A DNA stretch of 11,319 nt from the NCBI GenBank assembly GCA_016919605.1, contig JACXTQ010000378.1:1-11319 (forward strand), given 5' to 3'. The translations under genes and the position numbers were made by a program. Positions 1-6,098 of the stretch are shown one piece after another (the first letter of the stretch is position 1; each line of letters begins with the position of its first letter). The stretch comes from Methylovulum sp. GTDB taxonomy: Bacteria; Pseudomonadota; Gammaproteobacteria; Methylococcales; Methylomonadaceae. The notes below the pieces were generated by a model, which worked only from the letters and a program-made list of their open reading frames with translations, made no database searches and was not told the origin of the DNA.

Positions 1-1
1 A

Positions 2-85
2 AAAGCGCCTACAGGCAACCGTGGCGGCCATCAAGACGTGCCTAAGACCGACATCGTGGTCGAAAAAGCGGAAGTGATCGAGTAA
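2..85 (+). CDS. ppiB: Peptidyl-prolyl cis-trans isomerase B (cyclophilin), C-terminal end only
   Basis: The window opens inside this gene. The last 27 codons read in frame to a TAA at 83-85 and include the stretch GGHQDVPKTDIVVEKAEVIE. This resembles the end of E. coli PpiB, where a Gly-rich turn is followed by HQDVPKED and a final beta strand. Cyclophilins catalyse cis-trans isomerisation of X-Pro bonds during folding. The neighbour supports the call, since ppiB lies directly upstream of lpxH in E. coli. The catalytic core lies outside the window, so only the tail can be judged. Confidence 0.88.
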   Translation, partial: KAPTGNRGGHQDVPKTDIVVEKAEVIE

Positions 86-100
86 CCCACCGCTCTCTGA

Positions 101-141
101 CAAGGGGGCGCAAAACTCGTTTTGCACCCCCTTGCTTTTTT
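101..141 (+). terminator. Rho-independent terminator after ppiB
   Basis: An inverted repeat starts 16 nt after the ppiB stop. The arm at 101-115 pairs with 120-134, with one C/A mismatch at 109/126 and a 4-nt CTCG loop. A run of T (136-141) follows at once. It separates ppiB from lpxH, so lpxH probably has its own promoter or depends on read-through. Confidence 0.9.
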
Positions 142-170
142 AGCAACTACCGCCAACAGGAGCTTAACCC

Positions 171-896
171 ATGCCCCAAGACATCCTGTTCATCTCCGAC
201 CTGCACCTCTCGCTGGACAAACCTGAGATTACCCGCCGCTTTATCCATTTTCTTGAAAACCGCGCCCCGCAAGCGTCCGCCTTGTACATTCTGGGCGATT
301 TGTTCGACGCGTGGATAGGAGATGACGATTTCACCCCGCCTAACGGTGCTATCCGTAAGCACCTCAAACAATTGACCGACAGCGGTACCCGCGTCTACCT
401 GCAATTGGGCAACCGTGATTTTTTACTCGGACAACGCTTTTCCCAAGACACTGGGGTCGTATTGTTAGGTGATTATACGGTGATTGACCTGTTTGGCACA
501 CCCACCTTATTGACCCACGGCGACTTGTTGTGCACCGATGACATACCCTATCAAACTTTCCGCACCCAATCTCGAACGTTAGAGTGGCAACAGAACGTCT
601 TATCCAAGCCCCTGCTGGTGCGTTTGCTCGCCGCGCGTTGGTATCGCCTGCGCAGTTTTTTCCATAAGCGCAAGAAAAGCCAAGACATTATGGATGTCAA
701 TCAGGATACCGTCATCGACACGTTACAAAAATACGGTTGTTTTCGGCTGATCCACGGCCATACCCACCGCCCCGCCATCCACAACCTGACCATTGACGGC
801 CAGCCCGCACAGCGTTTTGTGCTTGCGGCATGGCATAAGCAAGCGGGCGATGCCCTAAGCTGGAACCAAGACACTTACCAACGCGAAGTTATTTAA
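171..896 (+). CDS. lpxH: UDP-2,3-diacylglucosamine diphosphatase LpxH
   Basis: LpxH is a peripheral inner-membrane calcineurin-like phosphoesterase. It hydrolyses UDP-2,3-diacylglucosamine to lipid X and UMP in the Raetz pathway of lipid A synthesis. The 241-aa product has almost the E. coli length (240). All Mn-site motifs are visible in order: SDLHLS (D10, H12), GDLFDAW (D43), GNRDF (N81), THGD (H116) and GHTHRP (H195, H197). The basic segment around 150-170 (RLLAARWYRLRSFFHKRKK) fits the lid and membrane-contacting region. An AGGAG at 159-163 lies 7 nt before the ATG. The gene shows that the organism is Gram-negative and makes lipid A. It looks intact. Confidence 0.95.
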   Translation: MPQDILFISDLHLSLDKPEITRRFIHFLENRAPQASALYILGDLFDAWIGDDDFTPPNGAIRKHLKQLTDSGTRVYLQLGNRDFLLGQRFSQDTGVVLLGDYTVIDLFGTPTLLTHGDLLCTDDIPYQTFRTQSRTLEWQQNVLSKPLLVRLLAARWYRLRSFFHKRKKSQDIMDVNQDTVIDTLQKYGCFRLIHGHTHRPAIHNLTIDGQPAQRFVLAAWHKQAGDALSWNQDTYQREVI

Positions 897-1029
897 GAAG
901 TTATTTAGGAAACAATGGGCTAAGTGGAGACAATGGAGCATCTTGGAGGCGTTCACCCCCCGCCAAACAATGCCGCTTCTATTAATAGTTGACTTTTGAC
1001 CCAAAATCATTAAATCTAGGCACTTGGCG

Positions 1030-1103
1030 TGAAAGTTTCCTGCACACGAGGGGATGAAAGTTGCTCAGCCAAAAAAACTAATATTAGTCTAAAAAAACAT
1101 AAT
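1030..1103 (+). promoter_or_regulatory. Candidate xoxF upstream control region with direct repeats and a short palindrome
   Basis: The 248 bp between lpxH and xoxF hold no gene. Visible elements are the 8-mer TGAAAGTT at 1030-1037 and again at 1055-1062 (25 nt apart), and a perfect 12-bp palindrome ACTAATATTAGT at 1077-1088 flanked on each side by seven A. A near-consensus -10 box, CATAAT, lies at 1098-1103. No matching -35 box sits at the right distance, which would suit an activator-dependent promoter with the direct repeats as activator sites. This reading is inferred from spacing only. Confidence 0.35.
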
Positions 1104-1106
1104 CAG

Positions 1107-1128
1107 TATTTTGTTGTACAACAAAATA
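1107..1128 (+). promoter_or_regulatory. Perfect 22-bp palindrome just upstream of the xoxF ribosome binding site
   Basis: The half-site TATTTTGTTGT is followed directly by its exact reverse complement, giving 11 bp of uninterrupted dyad symmetry. It ends 2 nt before the AGGAG (1131-1135) that serves the xoxF ATG at 1145. In DNA it could be an operator for a dimeric regulator at or just after the transcription start. In RNA it could form a leader hairpin with a GUAC loop, able to protect the mRNA or control access to the ribosome site. Confidence 0.6.
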
Positions 1129-1144
1129 TCAGGAGAAATAAATT

Positions 1145-2998
1145 ATGATGAAGCCTTTAAAAAGCTTGCTACTTGCTTCTAGCGTAGCCGCTTTATTAGC
1201 CGCACCAGCGATTTCAACTGCTAACAGCGGTGTTGAGAAATTGACCCAAAACCCTGCCAACTGGGCAACTTGGGGTGGTAACTATGCGGGTACCCGTTAT
1301 AGCGAACTGAACGATATCAACGCCAGCAACGTCAAAAATCTGCAACCGGCATGGTCTTTCTCCACAGGCGTATTGCGTGGTCATGAAGGCGGCCCATTGG
1401 TTGTTGATGATGTCCTGTATATCCACACACCCTTCCCTAACACCGTTTACGCAATCGACCAAAAAACCCAATCCGTCATTTGGGAATTCACCCCAACACA
1501 AGACGCTGATGTCACTATCCCTGTCATGTGCTGCGATACTGTCAACCGTGGTTTGGCGTATGGCGACGGCAAAATTTTCTTGCAACAATCCAACACCGTC
1601 CTGACTGCATTGGATGCAAAAACAGGCAAACGTATCTGGAGCGTACAAAACGGCGACCCAAAATTGGGTATGACCAACACCAACGCGCCTTTAGTCGTTA
1701 AAGACAAAGTCCTGACCGGTATTTCCGGCGGTGAGTTTGGTGTCCGTGGCTTCTTGGCCGCTTACGACATCAACACCGGCAAATTGGCGTGGAAAGGCTA
1801 CAGCATCGGCCCAGATAAAGACACCCTGATTGACGCTAAGAAAACCACTGCTTGGAAAGACGGCAAAGTGGCCCCTGTCGGCCCTGATTCCAGCACCAGC
1901 ACTTGGGAAGGCGACCAATGGAAAATCGGTGGCGGTACAACATGGGGCTGGTACAGCTATGACCCTAAACTGAACTTGGTCTATTACGGCTCAGGCAACC
2001 CATCTACTTGGAACCCAGTACAACGTCCTGGCGACAACAAATGGTCTATGTCATTGTGGGCGCGTGACGCTGACACTGGTGCAGTAAAATGGGTTTACCA
2101 AATGACTCCACACGATGAGTGGGACTTTGACGGTATCAACGAAACCGTTCTGGTTGACCAAGAAGTTAAAGGCCAAATGCACAAAACTATCGTGCATTTC
2201 GACCGTAACGGCTTTGGCTATACTTTAGACCGTGAAACTGGCGAACTGTTGGTTGCTGAAAAATTCGACAAATCTGTCAACTGGGCAACTCACGTTGACA
2301 TGAAAACAGGCCGCCCACAAGTTGTGCCTGAATTCAGTACCGAACACAACGGCGAAGATGTCAACACCAAAGGTGCTTGCCCTGCGGCGTTAGGCTCCAA
2401 AAACCAACAACCCGTTTCTTATTCTCCACAAACTGGCTTGTTCTACATCTCCGCTAACCATCTGTGTATGGACTACGAACCGTTCGAAGTCGCTTACACC
2501 GCTGGCCAACCGTATGTAGGCGCAACCCTGACCATGATGCCAGCCGGTGCTGATGTTATGACAGGCAAACCCGACAACACCACCAACTTAGGCCAATTTA
2601 CCGCCTATGACGCTAAAACTGGCAAAATTGCTTGGTCTAACAAAGAGCAATTCTCAGTTTGGTCAGGTTCAGTCGCCACTGCTGGCGGCGTAGTTTTCTA
2701 CGGCACACTGGAAGGCTACCTGAAAGCGGTTGATGCTAAAACTGGTAAAGAATTGTACAAATTCAAAACCCCATCAGGCATCATCGGTAACGTCAACACT
2801 TGGAAATACAACGGCAAACAATATGTCGGCGTATTGTCAGGTATCGGCGGCTGGGCAGGTATCGGTATCGCGGCAGGCCTTGACGATGGTACGGATAAAA
2901 CCGGATCAGAAGGTCTGGGTGCTGTAGGCGCGTACAGAAGCTTAAGCTCTTACACCAAACTGGGCGGTACATTGACTGTATTCGCACTGCCTAACTAA
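1145..2998 (+). CDS. xoxF: Lanthanide-type PQQ-dependent methanol dehydrogenase, XoxF
   Basis: This periplasmic quinoprotein oxidises methanol and passes electrons to a cytochrome c. The 617-aa precursor begins with a clear Sec signal peptide (about 1-26, ending SAA-like in AISTA). It then has the eight-bladed beta-propeller repeats with recurring DAKTGK.. W docking motifs. Cofactor residues are the vicinal disulfide C129-C130, E197 (GGEFG), N285 (SGNPSTWNP) and D327 in HDEWDFDG. The extra acid D329, two residues on, is the lanthanide ligand that separates XoxF from calcium MxaF, which has Ala there. The usual Tyr between the two Asp residues is Phe328. An AGGAG lies 9 nt before the ATG, and a second ATG follows at once. 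No xoxG or xoxJ lies next to it. The clade within XoxF is not assigned. Confidence 0.95.
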   Translation: MMKPLKSLLLASSVAALLAAPAISTANSGVEKLTQNPANWATWGGNYAGTRYSELNDINASNVKNLQPAWSFSTGVLRGHEGGPLVVDDVLYIHTPFPNTVYAIDQKTQSVIWEFTPTQDADVTIPVMCCDTVNRGLAYGDGKIFLQQSNTVLTALDAKTGKRIWSVQNGDPKLGMTNTNAPLVVKDKVLTGISGGEFGVRGFLAAYDINTGKLAWKGYSIGPDKDTLIDAKKTTAWKDGKVAPVGPDSSTSTWEGDQWKIGGGTTWGWYSYDPKLNLVYYGSGNPSTWNPVQRPGDNKWSMSLWARDADTGAVKWVYQMTPHDEWDFDGINETVLVDQEVKGQMHKTIVHFDRNGFGYTLDRETGELLVAEKFDKSVNWATHVDMKTGRPQVVPEFSTEHNGEDVNTKGACPAALGSKNQQPVSYSPQTGLFYISANHLCMDYEPFEVAYTAGQPYVGATLTMMPAGADVMTGKPDNTTNLGQFTAYDAKTGKIAWSNKEQFSVWSGSVATAGGVVFYGTLEGYLKAVDAKTGKELYKFKTPSGIIGNVNTWKYNGKQYVGVLSGIGGWAGIGIAAGLDDGTDKTGSEGLGAVGAYRSLSSYTKLGGTLTVFALPN

Positions 2999-3023
2999 GA
3001 TTATCTGATTTTTAGATAAACTT

Positions 3024-3058
3024 AAAAGCCCTGGCTGATATTTCAGCCAGGGCTTTTT
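3024..3058 (+). terminator. Rho-independent terminator of xoxF
   Basis: A perfect 15-bp stem (3024-3038 with 3043-3057) has a TATT loop and its 3' arm ends in a T run. A smaller hairpin, TTATCT/AGATAA at 3001-3019, precedes it directly after the xoxF stop. Together they imply a monocistronic xoxF transcript. Confidence 0.92.
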
Positions 3059-3137
3059 ATTGGGTGGGCTACGGACATATCGCCGCGATACAGCTATAAT
3101 CACCGCGACCTAAGGCTTACACACCGAACACCTACGC

Positions 3138-4172
3138 ATGGCTGGATTAACCCGATTACCCTCCCTTCACCGCACGCTTGCACTTCTCATTATCGGCTGG
3201 TTTTGCCTCAACAGCGCCATCGCCGATGACGATGACTCCCCTACCCTAAGCAAAACCCAACACATCAACGGGCAAACCGTCATCAAACTGGATGAAAAGA
3301 CCCAGCAACAAACCGGCTTGGTCGTCACCGTATTGCAACCGGCACACCATCACGCCGAATTTTTGGCCTTTGGCAAAGCCATTAGCGTCCAACCCCTACT
3401 CAGCCTGCATCACCGCTATCTGGCGACCTTGACCGACCGTAACCGCGCCAGTGCCAAATTTAAACAAGCCGAGCAAAGCATCCAACGCCAACAAGACCTC
3501 TACGAACACGGTGTCACCGCCAAACGCAACCTACAAGACCAACAGGCGCAATGGCAAACCGACAAAGCCTTGCTGGATGCCAGCCAATACCAAGACCAAG
3601 CCTTAATTGACGAAGCCCTGCTCAACTGGGGCGACACCCTATCCGCGTGGGCATTGACCGCCCACGGCGAGAAACTGGCTCCGTTTTTAAGCGGCCAGCA
3701 AACCCTATTGCAAATCACCGTTCCCAGCCACCATAACCCTGCCGAAAACCTACGCACCATTGCCGTGGAAGTGTCCGGCGAGCGTAGCAAAGCCCAAACC
3801 GCCGAACTGATTTCAGTCGCCCCGCAAACCGACAACAGCAGCCAAGGCCTGAGCTATTTTTTCCAGACCAGCGGCAAAACCATCAAAACCGGCATGAGCG
3901 TCAGTGCCTGGTTGCCCGAACACGATAAGCCACAGAGCGGTGTCATCATCCCGACCTCCGCCGTCTGTTGGGCGGGCGACCAAGCCTACGTCTACCTAAA
4001 AACCGACACCGACACCTTCAGCCGCCGCGCCATCAGCCACTACACCCCCACCGCCCACGGCTATTTTCTCAGCGACACCCTAAAACCGGGCGACACCCTC
4101 GTCACCACCGGAGCGCAAATGCTGTTGTCGGAAGAATCACGCGGACAAATACCTAGTGAGGATAATGATTGA
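3138..4172 (+). CDS. Periplasmic adaptor (membrane fusion protein) of an RND/HlyD-type efflux system
   Basis: The 344-aa product starts with a signal peptide (about 1-29, hydrophobic core LALLIIGWFCLNSAIA) followed by four Asp. A strand-rich segment (about 46-97) leads into a Gln-rich helical hairpin (about 98-165). Then come barrel strands and a C-terminal membrane-proximal region with IIPTSAVCWAGDQAYVYL and LKPGDTLVTTGAQMLLSEE, both typical of RND periplasmic adaptors. Such proteins bridge an inner-membrane pump and an outer-membrane channel. The His cluster PAHHHAE (68-74) might bind metal, but this is speculative. No pump or channel gene adjoins it: xoxF is upstream and a convergent nuclease gene downstream. 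The start lacks a clear Shine-Dalgarno sequence and was chosen for the signal peptide. The substrate is unknown. Confidence 0.8.
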   Translation: MAGLTRLPSLHRTLALLIIGWFCLNSAIADDDDSPTLSKTQHINGQTVIKLDEKTQQQTGLVVTVLQPAHHHAEFLAFGKAISVQPLLSLHHRYLATLTDRNRASAKFKQAEQSIQRQQDLYEHGVTAKRNLQDQQAQWQTDKALLDASQYQDQALIDEALLNWGDTLSAWALTAHGEKLAPFLSGQQTLLQITVPSHHNPAENLRTIAVEVSGERSKAQTAELISVAPQTDNSSQGLSYFFQTSGKTIKTGMSVSAWLPEHDKPQSGVIIPTSAVCWAGDQAYVYLKTDTDTFSRRAISHYTPTAHGYFLSDTLKPGDTLVTTGAQMLLSEESRGQIPSEDND

Positions 4173-4209
4173 GCTGGGATAATTTGTATTGAGGGATCAA
4201 AAAACCGCG

Positions 4210-4797
4210 CTATTGCTCGGCTGTGTTGTTCAGGAATTCGACCATATCATCGTTTTGTACACGGTGATAGATTTCTGCCACTGATAAGGTTAACCCAATG
4301 GATTCAAAAGTGATGTCATCGCCTAAATAATAATGTTTTGCTAACCAACCTTCACTTCTTCTGAATACCTGAACATCCACAATGTCTTGTTCAACCATCA
4401 CATATTCTTGTAAGCTAGGGATGTTTATGTACGACATAAACTTAATGGTTGTATCTTTTCGTCGAGTGGACTTAGATAAAACTTCAACAATGATAATAGG
4501 TGTTTTCGTAAAATAAGGCTCGGAATTGTCAAAATTGCAATCCACCATCACATCAGGGTAGAAAAAATTTGAATTAATTCTTAATTTCATATCTGAACCA
4601 AACGGTTCACAAGGATTATTTTCTAAATGATTACCGAATTTTCTTAAAACATTTACAGATATTCTTTCATGGTTAGCACTCGTTCCAGCCATAGCATACA
4701 CATGACCATCAATCAGTTCGTGTTTCACTTCGCTGGTCAGTTCCCCTTTCAAATAGCCTTCCACACTGGTCAAACCAATAGCTTTTACTGCCGACAT
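4210..4797 (-). CDS. Uma2-family (DUF820) PD-(D/E)XK nuclease-like protein
   Basis: The 195-aa product matches the Uma2 pattern. It has KHELIDGHVYAMAG (25-38), an H43-centred helix (ANHERISVNVL), and YPDVMV with D82. IIIVEVLSKSTRRKDTTIKF follows with E105 and K119, then EYVMVEQD (131-138). These give the Asp, Glu and Lys of a restriction-endonuclease-like fold. The cellular role of Uma2 proteins is not established; they are often multicopy in cyanobacteria and some filamentous or methane-oxidising bacteria. A GGAG at 4805-4808 (minus strand) precedes the ATG by 7 nt. The gene is clearly more AT-rich than xoxF, lpxH or chr, consistent with lateral gain. It converges on the adaptor gene, leaving 37 bp between stops and no obvious terminator. 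Confidence 0.85.
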   Translation of the reverse strand: MSAVKAIGLTSVEGYLKGELTSEVKHELIDGHVYAMAGTSANHERISVNVLRKFGNHLENNPCEPFGSDMKLRINSNFFYPDVMVDCNFDNSEPYFTKTPIIIVEVLSKSTRRKDTTIKFMSYINIPSLQEYVMVEQDIVDVQVFRRSEGWLAKHYYLGDDITFESIGLTLSVAEIYHRVQNDDMVEFLNNTAEQ

Positions 4798-4857
4798 ATC
4801 ATTGCTCCAAAAAAGTTGATGAATTAAACAGTGTATTGAAATCTATTTTTTGTCAAG

Positions 4858-4964
4858 TTGCACTTTCGTGCCCCACACCATGGCCCCACCGAAAACCTAC
4901 GCGCCATCAGCCACTACCTACCTACTGCTATTTTATCAACGACACCCCTAAAAACGGGCGCACC
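4858..4964 (+). pseudogene. Decayed fragment of a second periplasmic-adaptor gene
   Basis: Read in one frame, 4858-4962 gives LHFRAPHHGPTENLRAISHY and then LPTA before decay and a stop. The first part matches the intact adaptor at residues 191-206 (LQITVPSHHNPAENLR) and the second matches residues 298-305 (AISHYTPT). At DNA level 4901-4917 is identical to 4027-4043, and homology continues to about 4964 with small indels. Compared with the intact gene, exactly 91 codons (273 nt) are missing between R206 and A298. The break falls at the similar strings CGCACCAT and CGCGCCAT. Both gene ends are gone, so no functional product is expected. Confidence 0.8.
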
Positions 4965-5047
4965 GTAGAAATGTTGCACGGCAACGTCTTGACCCACCAT
5001 TAACCAGCCCAAAGATGGTTAGAGACGTTGTGCGCTTCCGTCTCTAC
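4965..5047. repeat. Two degenerate copies of a small palindromic repeat
   Basis: Copy one (4965-4993) has ATGTTGC facing GCAACGT. Copy two (5019-5047) has TAGAGACG facing CGTCTCTA, with an 11-nt loop. Aligned without gaps, the two agree at 18 of 29 positions. The pattern GTAGAGACGTTG..CGTCTCTAC resembles short dispersed hairpin repeats common in bacterial genomes. Copy one abuts the adaptor relic. The rest of the gap up to the antitoxin gene (5048-5153) shows only the antitoxin ribosome site. Confidence 0.4.
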
Positions 5048-5153
5048 AATAAGTTTTATTTCATGCACAATCGGGCAGCCATCGACTTGACGAAGCAGGT
5101 TAAAACTTTCACACTATCCAAACAACGCACCTCTGCACGCCAAAGGAACCGCT

Positions 5154-5405
5154 ATGCCTTTATCCATACAACTACCGGACAACCTAGAACAACGGCTCAC
5201 CCTGTATTGCCAACAACATCAATTGTCCAAAACTGAAACTATCCGTTTGGCTCTCGAACGCTTATTGACCGCCAGCAATAGCCCCTTAAGCCCTTATGAA
5301 TTGGGTAAGGAAGGTTTTGGGGCCGACCAAACCCACGAAGGCGATATTGCCCAACATAGCAAAGCCTTATTAAAAGCACGGTTTACTGGCAATGCTGATA
5401 GTTGA
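5154..5405 (+). CDS. Ribbon-helix-helix antitoxin (VapB/CopG-like)
   Basis: The 83-aa protein begins MPLSIQLPDNLEQRLTLYCQ, one beta strand and helix A of a ribbon-helix-helix fold. KTETIRLALERLL (26-38) follows as the second helix. The C-terminal half (about 40-83) is polar and would wrap the toxin. Antitoxins of this type bind their own promoter as dimers and neutralise a PIN-domain RNase. AAGGA at 5143-5147 lies 6 nt before the ATG, which decides the start. Its last 14 nt overlap the toxin reading frame, the usual coupling in such operons. The gene itself is intact. Confidence 0.85.
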   Translation: MPLSIQLPDNLEQRLTLYCQQHQLSKTETIRLALERLLTASNSPLSPYELGKEGFGADQTHEGDIAQHSKALLKARFTGNADS

Positions 5406-5800
5406 CACAGGTTTTTTAGTCGCACTCTATATTCGCTGCGACAAACTGCACCAACATGCCTTAAGCTTTCTCCGGCAAAACCAACAAGCATTAATTACGG
5501 TAGCCCCCCGTAATTGCTGAAAGCTGTTATTTTTTAGATGTAAAAGCAAAAATAGCCTTATTAAACTGGGTGGCCTGTGGAGGCGTTACCGTAGTTGACG
5601 TGCCAGTAACAGCTTATGGCGACATAATACAAACTATTGAAAAATATGCTGACCATGACATTGATTTCACGGATGCCGCTGTAGTTTGGCTGGCCAATAC
5701 CTATCGGCAACAACAGATATTAACCGTTGATAAGGCGGATTTTTCGACCTTCCGCCTAAAAAATAACCAATGGTTTCAATTAGTGGAATGGTATCCCTAA
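5392..5800 (+). pseudogene. PIN-domain toxin (VapC-like), split by a single-base frameshift
   Basis: Starting at the ATG at 5392, the frame reads MLIVDTGFLVALYIRCDKLH and stays PIN-like to ITVAP. A run of six C (5504-5509) then shifts it into a TGA at 5518-5520. With one C removed, the frame continues IAESCYFLDV... to the TAA at 5798-5800 and yields a complete 135-aa PIN protein. All four expected acidic residues are present in the restored chain: D5, E43, D94 and D113. VapC-type toxins are Mg-dependent RNases that block translation. The near-perfect remainder indicates a recent mutation, a sequencing error, or a slippage-controlled gene. As written, only a 42-residue N-terminal peptide would be made. 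Confidence 0.85.
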
Positions 5801-5813
5801 CTAGAGCCACCAA

Positions 5814-5873
5814 TTAATAACGCAGTAAGGCACATTCCATAGGACGCGACTGTGAGCGTATTGCGCCGTATGG
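5814..5873 (+). repeat. Dispersed hairpin-type repeat, copy 1
   Basis: This copy begins 13 nt after the toxin stop. It shares TTAATA, the exact 12-mer GTAAGGCACATT, TAGGA.GCGA and a GCGCC end with the reverse complement of 7429-7480. The rest of the gene-free stretch (5874-5973) shows nothing I recognise. Confidence 0.55.
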
Positions 5874-5973
5874 ATATTCTTAAATCTGGTCAAATAGGGC
5901 TGGGCAAAACAGGTTTTGGATGAGCCTTACCCGATGTTGCACTGTGATGTCGAACAGAGGGTATCTGTTCAAT

Positions 5974-6070
5974 GGGGCACAATAGTGGGCGTTGACTATC
6001 GTGAGCACAGTTTAAAGAATGTGGTAACTGAGGTAATCATACGTCACAATACGCCCTCGCTATTGCGCCC
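5974..6070. repeat. Imperfect inverted repeat of unknown origin
   Basis: The left arm (about 5974-5994, GGGGCACAATAGTGGGCG then TTGAC) faces the right arm (about 6043-6070). Reverse-complemented, the right arm begins GGGCGCAATAGCGAGGGCG and ends TTGTGAC. The arms match with a few substitutions and a 5-nt indel and enclose about 50 bp. An open frame of 62 codons across it has no family features and looks accidental. It may be a relic of a small mobile element. Confidence 0.4.
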
Positions 6071-6098
6071 TACGAAAAAAATGAGTCTACCGCGTTTT

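Noticed and set aside
989..1017. TTGACT at 989-994 as the -35 of an xoxF promoter
   Set aside because: No acceptable -10 box lies 16-18 bp downstream.
1145..2998. Calcium-type methanol dehydrogenase MxaF
   Set aside because: The residue two after the catalytic Asp is Asp329, not Ala, and no mxaJGI genes follow. This is XoxF-type.
5088..5117. TTGACG with a distant CACTAT as a toxin-antitoxin promoter
   Set aside because: The -10 match is only 3 of 6 at 18-bp spacing, and no dyad operator is visible. Not supported enough to list.
5015..5236. Open frame of 73 codons (+) overlapping the antitoxin
   Set aside because: It overlaps the antitoxin in another frame, starts in a hairpin repeat and lacks a ribosome site and domain features.
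5570..5800. Separate 76-codon gene starting at 5570
   Set aside because: Its sequence is the C-terminal half of the PIN toxin in the frame restored by removing one C. It is part of the split gene, not an independent one.
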